Positions 1 through 9,221 of a DNA stretch of 63,559 nucleotides are shown one piece after another. Source of the DNA: Riemerella anatipestifer. Lineage in GTDB: Bacteria; Bacteroidota; Bacteroidia; Flavobacteriales; Weeksellaceae. The position numbers and the translations under genes were made by a program. The stretch is from the NCBI RefSeq assembly GCF_009663465.1, contig NZ_QXHU01000002.1, positions 270,028 to 333,586 of the forward strand. The letters run 5' to 3'. Below the pieces are notes generated by a model that did no database searches, was not told the origin of the DNA, and worked only from the letters and a program-made list of their open reading frames with translations. Numbering within the stretch: the first letter of the stretch is position 1; every line of letters begins with the position of its first letter.

Positions 1-196
1 CCCTATTCATAGGGGGTACAGAACTTCGTTAGGTTTTATATAAACTAAGGCAGGGTTTTAATAATTTTAATGTGTCTTTGTATGAGCATTGGTAGTGGGG
101 ACAAAGCAGAAGCGTTGCATTAGGTTTGTTTTAATGAAAAAGAAGGGAAAAATATGTCTGTACCTTTGGGGCTTTATTACGATTGTTTATCCTCCA

Positions 197-229
197 TAAA
201 AAAAGCTCCCAACTAAATGGGAGCTTTTT
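197..229. terminator. Bidirectional intrinsic terminator
   Basis: The stem GCTCCCA / TGGGAGC has loop ACTAAA and is flanked by A and T runs, so it can act on both strands. It lies just 3' of the minus-strand DUF4293 gene. Positions 1-196 hold no gene I can support. Confidence 0.8.
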
Positions 230-256
230 CACTCAAAATAAAAATCGTTGTGAAGT

Positions 257-649
257 CTATCGAAGTCTGTCTACAGATTTTACAAGCCTTTCGTCTTTCG
301 CTATATACACATTTGCGATTAGCAAACATACAATAGAGATGAACGAAAATAGTGGCTCAATACCTTTCTCAGGAAAATCTATTCCTCCAGGTAAGTTTAG
401 TAACCAGTAAATCAATACACCTATCAACAAAGCGTTTATAAAAATGCTGATACGGTTCAGCATCATTTGTCTTTTTCTATTTTTAAAACTGAAAATACTA
501 AGGGGCAGAAGCACAGCTAATATCCCACATCCTAGTACAATAGGCTGGTTACCCATAGCCATAAACTCTACATCTTGAGATGAAACTAAAAGAAATACAG
601 CCCCCATAGTAGCCAAAAACATCCAAATAGTTTGTATTCTCTGAAGCAT
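257..649 (-). CDS. DUF4293 family membrane protein
   Basis: A 130-residue polytopic inner-membrane protein of unknown function. Four hydrophobic segments are visible, at about residues 8-25, 35-55, 67-87 and 100-118. The basic loop FKNRKRQMMLNR sits between segments two and three. Length and layout match the DUF4293 family of Bacteroidota, often found next to rho. It is divergent from rho, with its own TACTTTTG promoter just upstream and a terminator after its stop. The family call is from recognition; no function is known to me. Confidence 0.75.
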   Translation of the reverse strand: MLQRIQTIWMFLATMGAVFLLVSSQDVEFMAMGNQPIVLGCGILAVLLPLSIFSFKNRKRQMMLNRISIFINALLIGVLIYWLLNLPGGIDFPEKGIEPLFSFISIVCLLIANVYIAKDERLVKSVDRLR

Positions 650-679
650 TGGTATTTAGTATTGTTTTAAATTGTAGTG

Positions 680-711
680 CAAAAGTAGTGATAATTTTTT
701 GTATTTGTCAA
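680..711 (-). promoter_or_regulatory. Promoter of the DUF4293 gene
   Basis: On the minus strand TTG (709-711), a 21-base spacer, then TACTTTTG (680-687): a match to the Bacteroidota consensus TTG-N17..23-TAnnTTTG. Confidence 0.65.
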
Positions 712-727
712 AAATAATGTAGATTTG
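699..727 (+). promoter_or_regulatory. Promoter of rho
   Basis: TTG (699-701), an 18-base spacer, then TAGATTTG (720-727). It overlaps the divergent DUF4293 promoter and gives a rho leader of about 90 bases. Confidence 0.6.
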
Positions 728-746
728 CAGTACAGATTCAGTATAA

Positions 747-772
747 ACTCTTACTCGACTCTTGAGTAGAGT
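747..772 (+). other. rho: Hairpin in the rho leader
   Basis: ACTCT-T-ACTC pairs with GAGT-AGAGT: nine base pairs with one bulged T and a 7-base loop. It sits about 15 bases after the predicted start of transcription. No T run follows, so it is not a simple terminator. Confidence 0.45.
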
Positions 773-826
773 TACACTTTTTAGATTAAATAATCCATTT
801 TAATATTACAGAAATATAATTCAATT

Positions 827-2533
827 ATGTTTGATATAGAAACCCTTGAGGCTAAATCTTCTGCTGAACTTACGAAGATTACTAAAGATTTAGGCATTAA
901 AACAGGTAGAGGGGCTACGATGAAAGATAAAGTCTATGCTATTTTAGATTTTCAGGCCTCTAATCCACAACAAACCAAAGACTATTATAACGCTACGGAG
1001 ACCGTTAGTGAAAAGAAAGAGAGTCATTCAGCTCAAGAACAAGAAACTCCTGAAGCGGTAGAGAAAAAAACAAATAGTAGAAAGAAAAGAACTGCTAAGA
1101 CGAAGAACGAAGACAAAGGAGCAGTAGAGGGAAAAGAAACTGAAACTTCGCAAGTTGAAGAAACTGTTTTGCAAAATACTAAAGAGGAGCAACAAGAGGC
1201 TAATGCGCAGAGAAGAACTCAAAGAAAGCGAGTGAAGAAAAAAGCGGAGCAGTCATCAACATCTGATGATATGCAGGGGAATGCTACTCTAGTAGAAGCA
1301 GAGGCGAAAGAAGACAAGTCGCAACCACAACAGCCATCTAGAAATCCTAAAAATCAACCACAACCTAACACCAATCACAAGGAAAAGAACGAACAGGAAA
1401 CAGAGAAGTCCTTTAATTTTGATAATTTAATTACTATAGAAGGAGTGCTTGAAATTCTGCCTGATAATTATGGTTTCTTGCGTTCTGCAGACTTTAACTA
1501 CATTTCTTCTCCAGACGATGTTTATGTTTCTACTAATCAGATTAGAAATTATGGGCTAAAAACGGGAGATACGGTAAAAGGTACAGTAAGACTTCCTAGA
1601 GAGGGCGAAAAGTATTTCTCTTTACAAAAGCCATTGGAGGTTAATGGTAGAGACCTTAGTTTCATTAAAGACCGTGTGGCTTTTGAGCATTTAACACCGT
1701 TGTTTCCTCAAGAGAAATTCAATTTAACAGGGGCTAATGCTACTATTTCTACTAGAGTGGTAGATTTGTTCGCTCCAATAGGTAAGGGGCAAAGAGCTAT
1801 GATTGTGGCTCAACCTAAGACGGGTAAAACAATGCTTCTTAAGGATATAGCGAACTCTATATCGGCCAATCACCCAGAGGCTTATATGATGATTTTGCTG
1901 ATAGACGAGCGTCCAGAGGAGGTTACCGATATGCAAAGAAGTGTAAATGCCGAGGTGATAGCTTCTACTTTTGATGAGTCTGCAGAAAAACACGTAAAGG
2001 TGGCTAATCTAGTGCTTTCTAAAGCTCAAAGAATGGTAGAATGTGGGCACGATGTGGTGATTTTGTTAGACTCTATCACGCGTTTGGCTAGGGCTTATAA
2101 TACAGTAACACCTGCTTCTGGTAAGATACTTTCTGGTGGGGTAGATGCCAACGCTTTACATAGACCTAAAAGATTTTTTGGGGCAGCAAGAAAGATAGAA
2201 GGCGGAGGCTCGCTTACCATTATTGCAACGGCTCTCATAGATACGGGCTCTAAAATGGACGAGGTGATTTTTGAAGAGTTTAAAGGAACAGGTAATATGG
2301 AGCTAGTTCTAGATAGAAAGATAGCGAATAAGAGAACCTTCCCAGCGGTGGATATTACGGCGTCTAGTACGAGAAGAGATGACTTGTTGCACGACGAAAT
2401 TACCCAACAGCGTATGTGGATTTTGAGAAAATACCTTTCTGATATGAACCCAGTAGAAGCGATGGAGTTCGTTCAGAAGCAGATGAAGGGTACTCAAAGT
2501 AATGAGGAGTTCCTAATGTCTATGAATAAATAA
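827..2533 (+). CDS. rho: Transcription termination factor Rho
   Basis: Hexameric RNA helicase that ends transcription. In order: Rho N-terminal helical domain (about residues 1-45), a long Lys/Glu/Gln-rich low-complexity insert (about 58-195), an RNA-binding cold-shock domain (about 200-275, containing the YGFLR motif), then the RecA-type ATPase with P-loop QPKTGKT near residue 330 and [14 protein letters not shown] (Walker B and Q-loop area). At 568 residues it is much longer than E. coli Rho (419), and the insert explains the difference. Such inserts are common in Bacteroidota. Preceded by a consensus promoter and followed by a terminator, so probably monocistronic. Confidence 0.97.
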   Translation: MFDIETLEAKSSAELTKITKDLGIKTGRGATMKDKVYAILDFQASNPQQTKDYYNATETVSEKKESHSAQEQETPEAVEKKTNSRKKRTAKTKNEDKGAVEGKETETSQVEETVLQNTKEEQQEANAQRRTQRKRVKKKAEQSSTSDDMQGNATLVEAEAKEDKSQPQQPSRNPKNQPQPNTNHKEKNEQETEKSFNFDNLITIEGVLEILPDNYGFLRSADFNYISSPDDVYVSTNQIRNYGLKTGDTVKGTVRLPREGEKYFSLQKPLEVNGRDLSFIKDRVAFEHLTPLFPQEKFNLTGANATISTRVVDLFAPIGKGQRAMIVAQPKTGKTMLLKDIANSISANHPEAYMMILLIDERPEEVTDMQRSVNAEVIASTFDESAEKHVKVANLVLSKAQRMVECGHDVVILLDSITRLARAYNTVTPASGKILSGGVDANALHRPKRFFGAARKIEGGGSLTIIATALIDTGSKMDEVIFEEFKGTGNMELVLDRKIANKRTFPAVDITASSTRRDDLLHDEITQQRMWILRKYLSDMNPVEAMEFVQKQMKGTQSNEEFLMSMNK

Positions 2534-2556
2534 ATTAATTTTAAATAATATATTCG

Positions 2557-2592
2557 AAACCATCTTAGAGAAATATCCTAAGGTGGTTTTTT
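2557..2592 (+). terminator. Terminator after rho
   Basis: AAACCATCTTAG pairs with CTAAGGTGGTTT (one G-T pair), followed by a T run. Confidence 0.75.
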
Positions 2593-2632
2593 ATTTTGAT
2601 TGATGGAAGCTTTATGGCAAATTAAATTTCTG

Positions 2633-2657
2633 TATTTTTGCAGTTGATATACTTTTG
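2633..2657 (+). promoter_or_regulatory. Tandem -7 elements before the small outer-membrane-like gene
   Basis: TATTTTTG (2633-2640) and TACTTTTG (2650-2657) both match TAnnTTTG. The second would start transcription right at the gene, favouring the ATG at 2669 over the GTG at 2660. Confidence 0.5.
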
Positions 2658-2659
2658 CA

Positions 2660-3160
2660 GTGAAAAATATGTTTGTAAAGAATACGTTTTTATTGGTTTT
2701 ATTGTGGTTTTTTGGCGGACTGTTTCATATCAAAGCCCAAAATAGAATGACAACACACCCGATGATATTTGTGGGATATAATTATCAAAATGCGAGTTTT
2801 GGAGAGGTGGGAGGAAGACTTCTATTCCTAAAAAAAGATAATGTTATGTACCGTTTGGGAGCTTCTGCTATGCTGGGGAGCCCTAACGGAAAGTTTGCAG
2901 TAATCCCTAAATTGCAGGGAGATATTTTATTTAACTTTCAGGAAGATAAAACGCTTAATCACTCATATTATGGTCTAATAGGCGTAGAAACTACCAACAA
3001 ATATTTTGCTCCAAAGGTAGGGCTTAGTTTCTTCGGAATACTAGATTTTACCGTAGGATACGCTTTCCAAATTCCAAATCAAGCAGTTAATGATAAATCT
3101 TTAAAAGGGGTTAATATAGGGGTGAATCTAAATGTTCCGTTGTCAGTCTACCAAAAATAA
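2660..3160 (+). CDS. Small secreted or outer-membrane beta-barrel-like protein
   Basis: 166 residues. A signal peptide ends at about residue 26 (FHIKAQ). The rest alternates hydrophobic, Gly and aromatic residues in short strands (VGYNYQN, GGRLLF, YGLIGVE, VGLSFFG, VGVNLNVPL), which suggests a small outer-membrane beta-barrel. I do not recognise a specific family. The start is GTG 2660 or ATG 2669. Its 3' end overlaps the convergent membrane-protein gene by 13 bases. Confidence 0.6.
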   Translation: MKNMFVKNTFLLVLLWFFGGLFHIKAQNRMTTHPMIFVGYNYQNASFGEVGGRLLFLKKDNVMYRLGASAMLGSPNGKFAVIPKLQGDILFNFQEDKTLNHSYYGLIGVETTNKYFAPKVGLSFFGILDFTVGYAFQIPNQAVNDKSLKGVNIGVNLNVPLSVYQK

Positions 3161-4497
3161 TCTCCTATCAACTGCATTGCAAAAGTCTGAAGTAATGCAA
3201 TTAAAAATATATTTTGAACTACTTTCTCCTTTTTATATATAAGAGTAAGGGTAAGGTAAGGATATATATACATACAAGCTCTTGCAGTTTCTCCTGTTCC
3301 GTAAGCTCCCGTAGCAAACATTAGTAATAGTGTAAATAAAGCAATGAAAATGACTCCAGATAATTCTTTGGATACTATTGTTTTCCAAAAATTTATAGAT
3401 AACATTAAGGCGAAGAAGGAGAAAGAAGAGAATAATAAAATCTCGCTAATGTCTTCTAGTCTTGTAAAAAAATAAACTAGAGGCTGGTGGAAGCCCATAA
3501 AACCGTTTGGATTTTCAGAGTGAGACGCCGTGAAGAAAGCCTTTATATGGTTGTAATCTATAAAGAAATACCAAGTTAGCATTATTATCCCAAAAGATAT
3601 TATGCTAATGATAAAGGCTTTCAGTAGAAAATATTCTTTATGTTTTAATATATAGTAAAAGGATATAAAAAAGAAAAAAGCCCAAAAGAATGTACCGCTG
3701 AAAGATAAAGCATTGGTTAAGGTTATTCCTAGTATTATGGGTAATGTGTTTTTATAGGTTATACTTTTTTCTTTGATTAATCTTATTATGCCTAATAGAA
3801 ATATTAAAGAAAAAGTGAGGAATATCCCATCTATGGAAACTATAGAATAAATATTGATAGCAGGGAGACACGCGAATGTTAATACAATTAGATTCTTATT
3901 TATTTTTGGAACGCAAAGCACCTCTAATATTCTTATCAGAGGGAATACGGCACACATACTTAAAAATGAAAATGTAAATGAAAGTATTAGTGGGGATTTA
4001 AACCATTCCCAAATTATAAAATGAAACCAAACTACGAATGGAGGGTGGGTTTTGGCGTGCATAGTTAAAGTTTCTTGTGTATTGTTGAAATTTTTAAGGA
4101 AATCAAGACCATCTTTTATACTAATAGCATCGTGGTAATATTGGAAATCGGTATCTAAAAAAGGTCTTAGAAAAGAATTGTGTAATGTTCCTTGAGAGAG
4201 ATTACCTAGAATTATAAGTCCAAAGTAAAAAATAACCAACCCTAAATCAGATAGTTTAGAGTAGTTAAAAAAGCCAACTAATCCTAAAGTTAAAAATAGG
4301 CAAGAAAATAAAATACCCTCTAAATGGAATTCAGAAAAATACACCACACTCATAGGAAAGGTTATTCTTACACCTGTAAAATAACCATTATTTGTAAGGA
4401 AAAAATTCAAAAAAAGCATTATAATCCAACCTAGTATAAGGACTAATGTTTTTTTTAGAGGAGTATTTTTAATAGTATCTTTTAGAAGAGTTATCAT
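3148..4497 (-). CDS. Polytopic membrane protein, glycosyltransferase-like
   Basis: 449 residues with about 11-12 hydrophobic spans. Loop features such as FLDTDFQYYHDAISIKDGL and HAKTHPPFVVWFHF resemble the acidic and His-containing periplasmic loops of lipid-linked-sugar (GT-C / mannosyltransferase type) enzymes. I infer a possible role in cell-surface glycan or protein glycosylation; no catalytic site is proven. It follows rpsB on the same strand after a terminator, and its 3' end overlaps the opposing gene. Confidence 0.5.
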   Translation of the reverse strand: MITLLKDTIKNTPLKKTLVLILGWIIMLFLNFFLTNNGYFTGVRITFPMSVVYFSEFHLEGILFSCLFLTLGLVGFFNYSKLSDLGLVIFYFGLIILGNLSQGTLHNSFLRPFLDTDFQYYHDAISIKDGLDFLKNFNNTQETLTMHAKTHPPFVVWFHFIIWEWFKSPLILSFTFSFLSMCAVFPLIRILEVLCVPKINKNLIVLTFACLPAINIYSIVSIDGIFLTFSLIFLLGIIRLIKEKSITYKNTLPIILGITLTNALSFSGTFFWAFFFFISFYYILKHKEYFLLKAFIISIISFGIIMLTWYFFIDYNHIKAFFTASHSENPNGFMGFHQPLVYFFTRLEDISEILLFSSFSFFALMLSINFWKTIVSKELSGVIFIALFTLLLMFATGAYGTGETARACMYIYPYLTLTLIYKKEKVVQNIFLIALLQTFAMQLIGDYFW

Positions 4498-4547
4498 AGT
4501 TTATGATGGCATTGATAGTTTCAAAGTTAAGAAAATCATAATAAAAT

Positions 4548-4584
4548 TAAAAACAGGTTACTCTAGTGAGCAACCTGTTTTGTT
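4548..4584 (-). terminator. Terminator of the rplM-rpsI-rpsB operon
   Basis: On the minus strand AAACAGGTTGCTC pairs with its near complement ending AACCTGTTT, and a T run follows. The usual next gene, tsf, is absent. Confidence 0.75.
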
Positions 4585-4605
4585 TTATAGTGTCTAAAAA
4601 TTTGA

Positions 4606-5358
4606 TTAAGCATCAAAGTCTGCATCTTTTTCAGCAGAAACTTTTTCTTCTTTAGACTTTTCTTTTTCAGCTTTTCTTTGAGTTAACCCCTCTTTAATAG
4701 CTGCAGAAACTTGTCCTAAAATCATATCGATAGACTTAGAAGCATCATCGTTTCCAGGGATTACATAGTCTACTTTTCTAGGGTCAGAGTTTGTATCTAC
4801 GATAGCAAATACAGGAATACCTAGTTTTTTAGCTTCTGTAACCGCAATGTGCTCTCTCATAATATCTACTACGAAGATAGCAGAAGGAAGACGCACCATA
4901 TCAGCGATAGAACCTAAGTTCTTCTCTAGGTTAGCTCTTTGTCTATCAACTTGTAATCTTTCCTTTTTAGATAAAGTTTCAAAAGTGCCATCTTTCTTCA
5001 TTTTATCAATAGCGTTCATTTTTTTTACCGCTTTTCTGATAGTAACGAAGTTAGTAAGCATACCTCCAGGCCATCTTTCAGTGATGTAAGGCATATTAAG
5101 CTCAGAAGCGTGTTTAGCTACAACCTCTTTAGCTTGTTTTTTAGTTGCCACGAAAAGCACTTTTCTACCTGCAGAAGTTATTTTTTCTAAAGCAGAGCAA
5201 GCCTCTTCTAATTTTACAGCTGTTTTATGTAAATCAATAATGTGAATACCATTTTTCTCCATAAAGATGTATGGAGCCATGTTAGGATTCCACTTTCTCG
5301 TCATATGTCCGAAGTGTACTCCTGCCTCTAAGAGGTCTTTTACATTTACTTTTGCCAT
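4606..5358 (-). CDS. rpsB: 30S ribosomal protein S2
   Basis: Small-subunit protein S2. Conserved blocks are MAKVNVKDLLEAGVHFGH, WNPNMAPYIF, ATKKQAKE, ERWPGGMLTNF and FAIVDTNSDPRKVDYVIPGNDD. I chose ATG 5358, which gives the usual N-terminus, rather than an in-frame start 14 codons upstream. About 250 residues, with a charged Lys/Glu tail. It is the last gene of the rplM-rpsI-rpsB group, separated from rpsI by 169 bases in which I see no clear leader. Confidence 0.97.
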   Translation of the reverse strand: MAKVNVKDLLEAGVHFGHMTRKWNPNMAPYIFMEKNGIHIIDLHKTAVKLEEACSALEKITSAGRKVLFVATKKQAKEVVAKHASELNMPYITERWPGGMLTNFVTIRKAVKKMNAIDKMKKDGTFETLSKKERLQVDRQRANLEKNLGSIADMVRLPSAIFVVDIMREHIAVTEAKKLGIPVFAIVDTNSDPRKVDYVIPGNDDASKSIDMILGQVSAAIKEGLTQRKAEKEKSKEEKVSAEKDADFDA

Positions 5359-5527
5359 TGTTTTAATGTTTGTTAGTTTACTTTCCGCTTTTTTGAGCAA
5401 TCAACTATTTCTTAAGATGGGAGAAATGTTTGGATGCTAAACATAACGGGCAATTTTAATTTGTTGTGTAGCAGAACGTGTTTTTGCAATAAAATTGATT
5501 ACAAAACCAAGCCATACCACAAAAATA

Positions 5528-5914
5528 TTAACGCTTAGAGAATTGGAATTTCTTTCTAGCTTTCTTCTGTCCTGGTTTCTTTCTTTCCACCATTCTAGCG
5601 TCTCTAGTAAGAAGACCGTGTGGCTTAAGCACGGCTCTAAACTCTTCGTTAATTTCGCATAAAGCACGAGAAACCCCAAGTCTAATAGCTTCTGCTTGAC
5701 CAGTAATACCTCCACCGAAAACATTTACAGTAACATCATACTGCTCTGCAGTTTCCGTAAGTAAGAAAGGTTGGTTTACTTTATATACAAGAACCTCTGT
5801 GTTGAAGTAGTCTTTTACATCTCTACCGTTTACTGTAACTTTACCTGCTCCAGGTTTTACATAAACTCTAGCTACAGAAGTTTTTCTTCTTCCTATTTTG
5901 TGTACTGTAGACAT
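5528..5914 (-). CDS. rpsI: 30S ribosomal protein S9
   Basis: 128 residues, full length. It opens with [18 protein letters not shown] and ends in the basic tail [12 protein letters not shown] that reaches the P-site tRNA in known ribosomes. [19 protein letters not shown] is the conserved core. It follows rplM by 3 bases, so the two are co-transcribed. Confidence 0.98.
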   Translation of the reverse strand: MSTVHKIGRRKTSVARVYVKPGAGKVTVNGRDVKDYFNTEVLVYKVNQPFLLTETAEQYDVTVNVFGGGITGQAEAIRLGVSRALCEINEEFRAVLKPHGLLTRDARMVERKKPGQKKARKKFQFSKR

Positions 5915-5917
5915 ATC

Positions 5918-6373
5918 TTATTTTAATTCGTTAATGTTAATTACTTTCGGCTGTTGAGCTTCGTGCTTGTGCTCAGTACCTTCGTATAAGTAAAGGTTTT
6001 TAAGAATAGCAGCACCAAGTCTGTTTTTAGGAAGCATTCCTTTTACAGATTTTTCTAAAATTCTTAGGCTGTTTTTCTTTCTAAGCTCTTCTGCAGTCAT
6101 AGACTTCTGTCCACCAGGGTATCCTGTATGCCAGATGTAAGTCTTATCTGCCCACTTGTTTCCAGAAAGTTCTACTTTCCCAGCATTCAAAACAATTACA
6201 TTATCTCCGCAATCTACGTGTGGAGTAAAGTTTGTTTTGTGCTTACCTCTCAAAATCTTCGCAACTTTAGACGCTAGACGTCCTAATGGTTGCCCGGCAG
6301 CATCTACCACAACCCATTCTTTATTAGCGGTAGCTTTGTTTGCCGATACTGTCTTGTAACTTAATGTATTCAC
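5918..6373 (-). CDS. rplM: 50S ribosomal protein L13
   Basis: 151 residues, normal length. Signature stretches: WVVVDAAGQPLGRLASKVA, TPHVDCGDNVIVLNAGK, and KGMLPKNRLGAAILKNLYLY. First gene of the ribosomal operon. A TACCTTTG promoter element lies about 45 bases upstream, leaving a short leader. Confidence 0.98.
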   Translation of the reverse strand: MNTLSYKTVSANKATANKEWVVVDAAGQPLGRLASKVAKILRGKHKTNFTPHVDCGDNVIVLNAGKVELSGNKWADKTYIWHTGYPGGQKSMTAEELRKKNSLRILEKSVKGMLPKNRLGAAILKNLYLYEGTEHKHEAQQPKVININELK

Positions 6374-6418
6374 AATTTATCGTTTATGATTAAACATAGT
6401 TTTCCCTCTAAGGGTCTG

Positions 6419-6446
6419 CAAAGGTAAGAATATTTTTTTAATTGAA
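6419..6446 (-). promoter_or_regulatory. Promoter of rplM operon
   Basis: TACCTTTG (6419-6426, minus) with a TTC, a near match to TTG, 17 bases upstream. Confidence 0.6.
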
Positions 6447-6524
6447 AAAATACAATGATGAAATTTTGAGCACTATAGCCGTTGATGAAATGCTTATACT
6501 GATAAATTTTGTTCTATTAAATAG

Positions 6525-6553
6525 ATAAAGCCCTTTCAACGAAAAGGCTTTAT
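6525..6553 (-). terminator. Terminator after the DUF59 gene
   Basis: ATAAAGCC pairs with GGCTTTAT around a 13-base loop, just 3' of the minus-strand DUF59 gene. The T run is weak. Confidence 0.5.
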
Positions 6554-6571
6554 AATTACAAATTTAGTTTT

Positions 6572-6901
6572 TTATAGCATTCCTAGTTCAAATCGAGCTT
6601 CTTCACTCATCATGTCTTTTGTCCACGATGGTTCAAATGTAAGTTCCAAATCAACTTCGGTTACGCCTTCTACTTCGCTAACTTTATCTTTTACTTCTTG
6701 AGGAAGAGTTTCAGCTACAGGACAGTTAGGTGTAGTAAGTGTCATAACTACTTTTACCTTGCCTTCGTCTGAAACTTGAACATCATACACTAGCCCCAAT
6801 TCATAGATATCTACGGGGATTTCAGGGTCGTAGACTGTCTTGAGAGTCTTTATGATTTCTTCTCCTATCTCTGTGATTTGCTCATCTGTATATTTCATCA
6901 T
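6572..6901 (-). CDS. DUF59 / MIP18-type Fe-S assembly protein
   Basis: 109 residues of the MIP18/SufT/PaaD family, which helps deliver iron-sulfur clusters. Visible hallmarks are KTVYDPEIPVDIYELGLVYDV and the conserved Cys in TLTTPNCPVAETLP. Length is normal for a single DUF59 domain. In many Bacteroidota this gene sits in the suf operon; here it lies alone behind the exonuclease gene (16 bases), so a two- or three-gene unit is likely. ATG 6901 and ATG 6898 are both possible. Confidence 0.85.
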   Translation of the reverse strand: MMKYTDEQITEIGEEIIKTLKTVYDPEIPVDIYELGLVYDVQVSDEGKVKVVMTLTTPNCPVAETLPQEVKDKVSEVEGVTEVDLELTFEPSWTKDMMSEEARFELGML

Positions 6902-6917
6902 TTCTCTAAATAATCCG

Positions 6918-7616
6918 TTAGTCTTCTGACAAACTCAATAAATCTTCTTGTCTTAACTTTCTAAAAATATTCGCCAAAGTTAAAACATCTTTTTCACAAT
7001 ATTTAATAATTCTAGGTAAATCTTTTTCTTTGTAATAAATTTCGGCAACCATAGAGCCATCTATATCGTCTTTGGGAGTAGGAACGCCAAAAATATGAGC
7101 CATTAGTTCTAATGATATGAAACTTTTGTAATCGCCAAATTTCCATAATTCCAAAGTATCTAAATGCGGAACTTCCCAAGGTTTCTTTCCGAATAATTGA
7201 AATGGGGAAGGCGGCATCATACCATTAACTAAAAATCTTCGTGCAATCCAGGGAAAATCAAATTCTTTTCCGTTGTGTGCACATAGGATAACGTTGGTAA
7301 GGCGAGTGCTATTGAATATAGAACCAAATTCTTCTAATAATTTTTTTTCGTTGTCCCCTGCGAAACTTCTTATTTTAAGCGTTTCGTTTCGGTCTATCAT
7401 TCCCACAGAAATACAGATTATTTTTCCAAATTCTGCCATTACGCCTGCCCTTTGATGATAGAAATCTTCTGCGGTTATCTCTTCCTTGCGTTGATGTAAG
7501 GTTTTTTTATTCCAAAGGTTTTGCGCTTCCGTTGGGAGATTTTGCCAGTCCTCCTCTTGAGGTACGGTTTCTATATCTAGGAATAGGATTCGTTCTATGG
7601 GGATTTGTTTAATCAT
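6918..7616 (-). CDS. Predicted 3'-5' exonuclease (DnaQ-like fold)
   Basis: 232 residues. The DEDD-type exonuclease motifs are visible: ILFLDIETVP (Exo I Asp and Glu), CAHNGKEFDFPWI (Exo II), and CEKDVLTLANI (Exo III Asp). It belongs to the family annotated as predicted polysaccharide-biosynthesis 3'-5' exonuclease. Substrate is unknown; DNA or RNA 3' ends are inferred from the fold. Its start is 3 bases from the end of the upstream permease gene, which suggests one transcript. Confidence 0.8.
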   Translation of the reverse strand: MIKQIPIERILFLDIETVPQEEDWQNLPTEAQNLWNKKTLHQRKEEITAEDFYHQRAGVMAEFGKIICISVGMIDRNETLKIRSFAGDNEKKLLEEFGSIFNSTRLTNVILCAHNGKEFDFPWIARRFLVNGMMPPSPFQLFGKKPWEVPHLDTLELWKFGDYKSFISLELMAHIFGVPTPKDDIDGSMVAEIYYKEKDLPRIIKYCEKDVLTLANIFRKLRQEDLLSLSED

Positions 7617-7619
7617 ATT

Positions 7620-9023
7620 CTATCCAAAAAATAAATAAGCTAATGTAATGGAAGTAATAATCCCTACTAAGTCTGCTAGAAGCATAGTGCCAACTGTGTA
7701 ACGAGTATTTCTGATACCTACTGCTCCAAAATAAACAGCAATAACATAGAAAGTGGTATCAGAACTTCCTTGTAAAATTCCAGCCAATCTAGAAGGGAAT
7801 GAGTCGGCTCCGAAGGTAGCCATCGTATCTACCATCATACCTCTTGCTCCAGAGCCCGAAAGTGGTTTTATGAGTGCGGTAGGAAGTCCATCTACAAATC
7901 TAGTGTCTAGACTTACCATATCAGCAATCCATTTCATTCCATCTATAATGATGTGGAATACTCCCGAAGTTCTCAAAAGAGAAATAGCAATGAGCATTCC
8001 TACTAAATAAGGTATGATTTTAACACATACTGAAAAACCTTCTTTGGCACCTTCTATAAAGGCATCAAAAATGTTAATTTTTTTATAAATACCTCCAAGC
8101 ACAATAGCGAAGAATATTAAAAGGATAATACCATTACTTAAAACTTTACTGAAATTATCGAGTTCTTCTTTATTTAATTGAACAAGAAATAAGACCAATC
8201 CAGCTATAACAGCAGAAATACTTCCTAAATACATCAACACTACGGGTTGAAGTAAATTGATTTTCTGTCTTATAGAAACCAATATCATTGATGCCATAGT
8301 GGCTGCAAAGGTGGCTATCATACAAGGTAAGAATATATCCGTAGGTGTGGCAGAGCCCATAGATGCCCTTATAGCAATAATGGATACGGGAATAAGGGTG
8401 AGCCCACTAGCGTGCAGACAGAGAAACATAATCTGGGCATTACTGGCTTTATCTTTTTCTGGATTTAGAGATTGTAGACTATCCATTGCCTTAAGACCAA
8501 AAGGGGTGGCGGCATTGTCTAGCCCTAAAAGATTGGCGGAAAAATTAAGCATCATATGTCCAAATGCAGGGTGGTTTTTAGGAACTTCTGGGAAGAGTTT
8601 AGAGAAAAAAGGCTGTATCATTCTACTTAATAAGTTGATGCCCCCAGCTTTCTCGGCTATACTCATAAAACCCATAAAAAGGGTCATAATACCTATAAGA
8701 CCTATACATATATCTACAGCGGTTTTGCTCGTGCCTATTACCCCATCGGTTTCTTGTATTCTGTAAACTTTAACATCATTACTGTTAGGTTGATATTCGT
8801 AATAGATACCATCGTTTACAAAAACAGGAGTCGTCTGAAAATTTTCTATAGCGTTAGGATGGAACTCGTCGATTGGTTTAGTAGTGATATTGATGGTATC
8901 TCCACCTTTGCCCACTACCATATCATTATAGATAGCTTTGTAGTTGTCTGATAATATATACTTTACTCCAGCTACCACGATGGCTACTAAAATAAATGCA
9001 CTCCAAATTCTACTTAAAACCAT
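7620..9023 (-). CDS. Nucleoside-recognition (SpmA/SpmB-type) membrane protein
   Basis: 467 residues with two Gate/nucleoside-recognition halves, so it looks like SpmA and SpmB fused. About ten membrane spans and a periplasmic insert at residues 25-110. Conserved stretches: NFSANLLGLDNAATPFGLKAM and LPTALIKPLSGSGARGMMVD, the second typical of the SpmB half. This organism does not sporulate, so the role is not spore maturation; transport is an inference. First gene of the unit with the exonuclease and DUF59 genes. Confidence 0.8.
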   Translation of the reverse strand: MVLSRIWSAFILVAIVVAGVKYILSDNYKAIYNDMVVGKGGDTINITTKPIDEFHPNAIENFQTTPVFVNDGIYYEYQPNSNDVKVYRIQETDGVIGTSKTAVDICIGLIGIMTLFMGFMSIAEKAGGINLLSRMIQPFFSKLFPEVPKNHPAFGHMMLNFSANLLGLDNAATPFGLKAMDSLQSLNPEKDKASNAQIMFLCLHASGLTLIPVSIIAIRASMGSATPTDIFLPCMIATFAATMASMILVSIRQKINLLQPVVLMYLGSISAVIAGLVLFLVQLNKEELDNFSKVLSNGIILLIFFAIVLGGIYKKINIFDAFIEGAKEGFSVCVKIIPYLVGMLIAISLLRTSGVFHIIIDGMKWIADMVSLDTRFVDGLPTALIKPLSGSGARGMMVDTMATFGADSFPSRLAGILQGSSDTTFYVIAVYFGAVGIRNTRYTVGTMLLADLVGIITSITLAYLFFG

Positions 9024-9184
9024 AATCTGAAAAAAATTTGGGTAAAAGTAAGTGTTTTTAGCTAAATGAGAAAGAATAAATTAAATAGACTAGAGGTATT
9101 CTCAATCTGAGGTAAGTTCAAAAAACGATATTATATGTAACGAATGCAAATCTAGTTAAAGCAGAATATTATTGATATTTTGGT

Positions 9185-9192
9185 TATCTTTG
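9185..9192 (+). promoter_or_regulatory. -7 element of ugd
   Basis: TATCTTTG matches TAnnTTTG; about 30 bases before the ATG. No clear TTG at the right spacing. Confidence 0.5.
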
Positions 9193-9221
9193 TGCGGTAA
9201 ATTTTACACAATATAGATATT

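Noticed and set aside
161-168. TACCTTTG element near the window start
   Set aside because: No TTG at normal spacing and only about 30 bases to a terminator, so no gene or RNA can be supported.
183-410. Plus-strand frame of 75 codons
   Set aside because: Antisense to the DUF4293 gene and running through a terminator stem.
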